Shown here piece by piece: positions 61,519 through 64,000 of a DNA stretch of 64,000 bases. The notes under the pieces were generated by a model. That model worked only from the letters and a program-made list of their open reading frames with translations, made no database searches and was not told the origin of the DNA. Positions within the stretch are counted from its first letter, which is position 1. Each line of letters begins with the position of its first letter. A program made the translations under genes and the position numbers. Source of the stretch: Zoogloea sp041917255 (GTDB lineage: Bacteria; Pseudomonadota; Gammaproteobacteria; Burkholderiales; Rhodocyclaceae); NCBI GenBank assembly GCA_041917255.1, contig JAYRYA010000012.1:48054-112053 (forward strand), written 5' to 3'.

Positions 61519-61858
61519 GGTCCGCCTCCAGGTACTCGATGTGCGAAAACTCACCGCACTCGCCGACCACATGAAACTGGATCGAGAGGATGCGGTTGGT
61601 GCGCGTGACGGGGTCATGGACCCACTCGGCGTCGAGGCCGATCGACACCGCCGGACCCGTACCCGGCACGGGCTTGCCGGGCGGGGTGGCACTGATGGCC
61701 TCCAGGTTTCGCTGTTCGGCCTCCAGTTGCCGCTCAAGCATCTTCAGCGGGTCGTTGACGATGTCCGAGACCGGCGGGGTGTAGGGCTCGACAGCGGGGG
61801 CAGCAGGAGAGGGCTCGGCAGTAGCGCACGCGGGCGCTTGAAGGGTGTTCTCGGTCAT
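61511..61858 (-). CDS. Split 3'-5' exonuclease domain, part 1 (Exo I)
   Basis: 115 residues. Residues 1-65 are Pro/Ala-rich and helical. Residues 70-100 read VSIGLDAEWVHDP...ILSIQFHV, the Exo I D-x-E motif (Asp76, Glu78) and following strand of DnaQ-like exonucleases. It stops right after the first strands, and the rest of the fold continues in another frame from the overlapping GTG of the next gene. A frameshift, programmed or mutational, is therefore possible. AGAACGTC precedes the ATG. Confidence 0.7.
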   Translation of the reverse strand: MTENTLQAPACATAEPSPAAPAVEPYTPPVSDIVNDPLKMLERQLEAEQRNLEAISATPPGKPVPGTGPAVSIGLDAEWVHDPVTRTNRILSIQFHVVGECGEFSHIEYLEADRA

Positions 61859-61936
61859 GACGTTCTCCAGTCGCGGGGAAAAGGAGGCACGGCGATCAGG
61901 CCGTGCCTCGGGGGCACTTCGCGGTGGAAAATCGTC

Positions 61937-62191
61937 TTAGGCGGCGAGAAGCGACCAGTCCGGATCCGGCTCCCTTGCGGGGTCGAGGATGATCCGAACG
62001 AACACATCACGGATGTACTCCAGCTGGTGTTCTTCGGGCCACTGGTCGTAGTACGCGATGATGCGGACGCCCTGCTTGATGACGACAGCACGCTTCGGGA
62101 TGATGCTCACGCTGCACTGCTGATTGAGGGAGACGACCTCTTTCTTGGGATCGAGGACGGGGCGGTTGAAGCGCTTCAGGTGCTTGGTCAT
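61937..62191 (-). CDS. Small hypothetical protein of the polymerase cassette
   Basis: 84 residues from ATG 62191. Basic N-terminus (MTKHLKRFNRPVLDPKKE), then VVSLNQQCSVSIIPKRAVVIKQGVRIIAYYDQWPEEHQLEYIRDVFVRIILDP. Small, basic and beta-rich, it could be a DNA- or RNA-binding protein or a terminal-protein-like factor; nothing proves this. It lies 78 bp upstream of the exonuclease part 1 gene on the same strand. Confidence 0.6.
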   Translation of the reverse strand: MTKHLKRFNRPVLDPKKEVVSLNQQCSVSIIPKRAVVIKQGVRIIAYYDQWPEEHQLEYIRDVFVRIILDPAREPDPDWSLLAA

Positions 62192-62299
62192 GACTGACTC
62201 CGATGGAAGTTGTGGGAGGAAGATCGAATCAACTCGATCAACCAGCATCATCCGGATCAGTAGGTGGTGCAGCCCGCGCGTTTACTCGCCCTTTTTCCC

Positions 62300-63277
62300 C
62301 TAAAAAACGCGCTGGACAGTCCCTTTTCGAGCAGGACGCCGAGTACCTAACCAAGGCGAGTCCGTCGGGCAGGGCCGGTAGATGTCCTCCTCCAGGTTCA
62401 GCGGCAGGCGCGGATGAATCTCATATCGCAGCGCCTCGTAGGCAATGACCTGCTCCTTCGCTCTGCCCGACTGCGCGCCGTACCACTTGTCGTCGAAGGG
62501 CGCCCCGGGCATGTCGAGGTCGGACAGGACCTCAGCCAGCACACCCGCGTCGCAATGTCCGAGGTTTCGCCAGGCCAGTTCGGCAACATCGTGGGCCACG
62601 GTTCTGGACTTTGCATCGGCGCGCATGTTCTTGTAGGGATAGAGCTTGGTGATGTCGATGTTGTCGAAGGTCGCGATGAGATCTGGAAGTGCCTGCCGAA
62701 GTACTCGCATTGTGGGGACTTCCTGCGGGCACACCGCCATCAGCACCCGCGCGTCGGCAAGCAAGGCGCTCAGGGCATTGCAAGTCTTGGTCGCTCCATC
62801 AACGAAATCTATTGCCGCCGTCTCGACGGTCTTCGGGATGCGAAGCGCGGCCCCACTGGACAGGAGCTTGTAGCAGGTCAGGACGTACTGCCCCCAGAAG
62901 CGCCAGGCCCGCTCCTGTCGCATGAGCTTTTGCACGGCCTCCGGCTGCGCCCAAGCCGCCAAGCCACCCGTCTTGCTCACATAGGCCGACCATGCACATT
63001 CCAGTGTCACGTCCTGGTGGCACCGCTCGGCCACCCAGAGGCTTACCGGATGTTTCCGCACGCCGTTGATGCGATCGTCGCTCGCGACGAAGTCGCCGCC
63101 CTTGTCGACGTAGGGAGGCTTCAAAGCCGCGTCGAGCAGCGCCTTCATCTCCTGGGGATAAGGTTCGCCGGTAGCCTTCCGCACCTGAGCAATGTCCCGG
63201 AGATGCATCTCGAACACGATGCGGAACCCCTCGACCTCGCCGAGGGTAAAGCAGTTGGGAAAGGGTTTCTTGGACAT
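62300..63277 (-). CDS. Hypothetical protein, first gene of the polymerase cassette
   Basis: 325 residues. Mostly helical with scattered Trp (ECAWSAYVSKTGGLAAWAQPEAVQKLMRQERAWRFWGQYVLTCYKLL) and a C-terminal VAHDVAELAWRNLGHCDAGVLAEVLSDLDMPG. No P-loop, HTH or nuclease motif is visible. Its position ahead of the small basic protein, exonuclease and polymerase suggests a replication or initiation role. The stop lies within an imperfect hairpin (62276-62312). Confidence 0.6.
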   Translation of the reverse strand: MSKKPFPNCFTLGEVEGFRIVFEMHLRDIAQVRKATGEPYPQEMKALLDAALKPPYVDKGGDFVASDDRINGVRKHPVSLWVAERCHQDVTLECAWSAYVSKTGGLAAWAQPEAVQKLMRQERAWRFWGQYVLTCYKLLSSGAALRIPKTVETAAIDFVDGATKTCNALSALLADARVLMAVCPQEVPTMRVLRQALPDLIATFDNIDITKLYPYKNMRADAKSRTVAHDVAELAWRNLGHCDAGVLAEVLSDLDMPGAPFDDKWYGAQSGRAKEQVIAYEALRYEIHPRLPLNLEEDIYRPCPTDSPWLGTRRPARKGTVQRVF

Positions 63278-63401
63278 GCGGGGCCTCAGTTCAGCGGATC
63301 AGAACCAAAGTTATCGGCCTCGACGCCCGCGCTCTTGACGCAGGCATCATTGAGCGCTCGGGAGCGGGGCGCGACAGGCAACGACGGACATCGAGGCGAC
63401 C

Positions 63402-63632
63402 GATGTACGCCCGTGCGCCTGCCACGCACGGGCTACGAAGGCCAAGCGCCCGCCGCTCGATGAGCGGCGCGCGCTCGGCGAGTCGTCGTCGTCGATGAAG
63501 GCCTGCCCGTCACGGGACCGCCAGCGCAGTAACGACAGCCACCGCTGCCACAGTCGTCATGCCGGCGGGCGGGGTGTAGGTTCGCCGTGTATCATCCCCT
63601 TCCACCGAGTTACACCGCCAGCCCACGCCGCG
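63402..63632. repeat. Right copy of diverged direct repeat with paired hairpins
   Basis: GATGTAC, hairpin 1 (GCCCGTGCG/CGCACGGGC, 63409-63433), the same 16-nt linker ending GGCCAAGCGC, hairpin 2 (CGCCGCTC/GAGCGGCG, 63451-63469), CGCTCGGC, variable stretch, TTCGCCGTGTATCATCCCCT, then a trace of the polymerase 3' end without an open frame. The rest of 63278-63859 shows no gene. Confidence 0.8.
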
Positions 63633-63859
63633 GGCGGCCTCGCCCGGCTCGCCACACCCGCCTAGTGAAAACCAGCGGCTCCGGCGTCTGGTCAGGTTCT
63701 GGTCACTGCGGCGTCGAGCTAGATCCATCAGCGTCTAGCGACGGCAGCGGCAATGGCTTGGCCGCCTCAGGGACGAACGATCCCAAGCGGTTGATTCGTA
63801 AGGGGACGGGGAGGCGTTCAGGCAGACAGTCCCGGGCGGCTCATGCGCTGCTCGACGTT

Positions 63860-63884
63860 TTCGATTCCCATCGCCCGCTCCACA
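63860..63884 (+). repeat. attR: 25-bp copy of the tRNA-Gly 3' end
   Basis: Identical to 45036-45060; the flanks are unrelated to the tRNA, so this is a duplicated end and not a second tRNA gene. It closes the island; 63885-64000 beyond it is non-coding chromosome by this reading. Confidence 0.9.
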
Positions 63885-64000
63885 GCTTCGTTCCAGGGAA
63901 TTCTGAGGAAATCCAAGAAGCGTCGTAAGTCGTTGATTCAGGCTGAATTTTCCACACTTCGACGTTCCAGTGGGTTCCAAGGAAATCCACCTGAAGCCGA

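Noticed and set aside
62276..62312. Intrinsic terminator of the 325-residue gene
   Set aside because: GCGCGTTT/AAACGCGC arms are far apart with a 21-nt loop, and the T-tract lies inside the structure rather than after it.
63885..64000. Second tRNA-Gly gene at the right end
   Set aside because: Only the last 25 bp match the tRNA; the acceptor 5' half, D arm and anticodon arm are absent.

Overview
The window is high-GC DNA that reads like a Gram-negative betaproteobacterium, most likely a Rhodocyclales-type organism (Thauera/Azoarcus/Zoogloea relatives). This is an inference from gene content: lipid A and Kdo enzymes (waaA and two lpxL-type acyltransferases), ubiquinone genes (ubiC-ubiA), a complete System I cytochrome c maturation operon (ccmABCDEFGHI), a fused 1195-residue indolepyruvate ferredoxin oxidoreductase, two chemoreceptors, and the DUF1800/DUF1501 pair. 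No 16S gene is present to fix the taxon.

Layout. 1-7.7 kb is housekeeping: a periplasmic ATP-dependent DNA ligase (cut by the window edge), a family 2 glycosyltransferase, a nucleotide-sugar epimerase, waaA, ubiA/ubiC, recG and ridA. 7.9-14.1 kb is an accessory operon of four genes whose ends overlap: TIR-domain protein, MoxR AAA+ ATPase, a large vWA-like protein fused to a formylglycine-generating-enzyme (FGE) fold, and a second FGE-fold protein. It looks like a MoxR/vWA-type conflict (defence) system. 14.3-16.6 kb holds a small conserved protein, a striking array of eleven 21-bp units that is palindromic and also encodes heptapeptides, REP-like palindromes, and an IS110-family transposase broken by a 16-bp tandem duplication. 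16.7-45 kb is again core genome: FAD-linked oxidase, chemoreceptors, DUF1501/DUF1800, indolepyruvate oxidoreductase, a ParA-like ATPase, the ccm operon, metK with a promoter and attenuator-like leader, lpxL genes, trmB, and thiS-thiG.

At 45.0 kb a tRNA-Gly(CCC) gene marks the left end of an island of about 18.8 kb. A 25-bp copy of the tRNA 3' end recurs at 63,860-63,884. The island carries (i) a DNA methyltransferase beside a three-gene ABC-ATPase / wHTH-like middle component / PD-(D/E)XK nuclease operon (Lamassu or ABC-three-component type); (ii) a module with an AlpA-like regulator, small unknown genes, a RadC-like protein, a tyrosine recombinase and a C-terminal remnant of a family B DNA polymerase; and (iii) a second module with its own AlpA-like regulator and tyrosine recombinase plus an intact family B DNA polymerase whose 3'-5' exonuclease domain lies on two separate upstream reading frames. 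Module (iii) is bracketed by diverged direct repeats whose hairpins keep pairing despite sequence change. The island therefore resembles a pipolin-like, polymerase-bearing integrative element built from at least two related units, carrying defence cargo. The polymerase cassette and the TIR/MoxR/FGE operon are the best candidates for undescribed biology.
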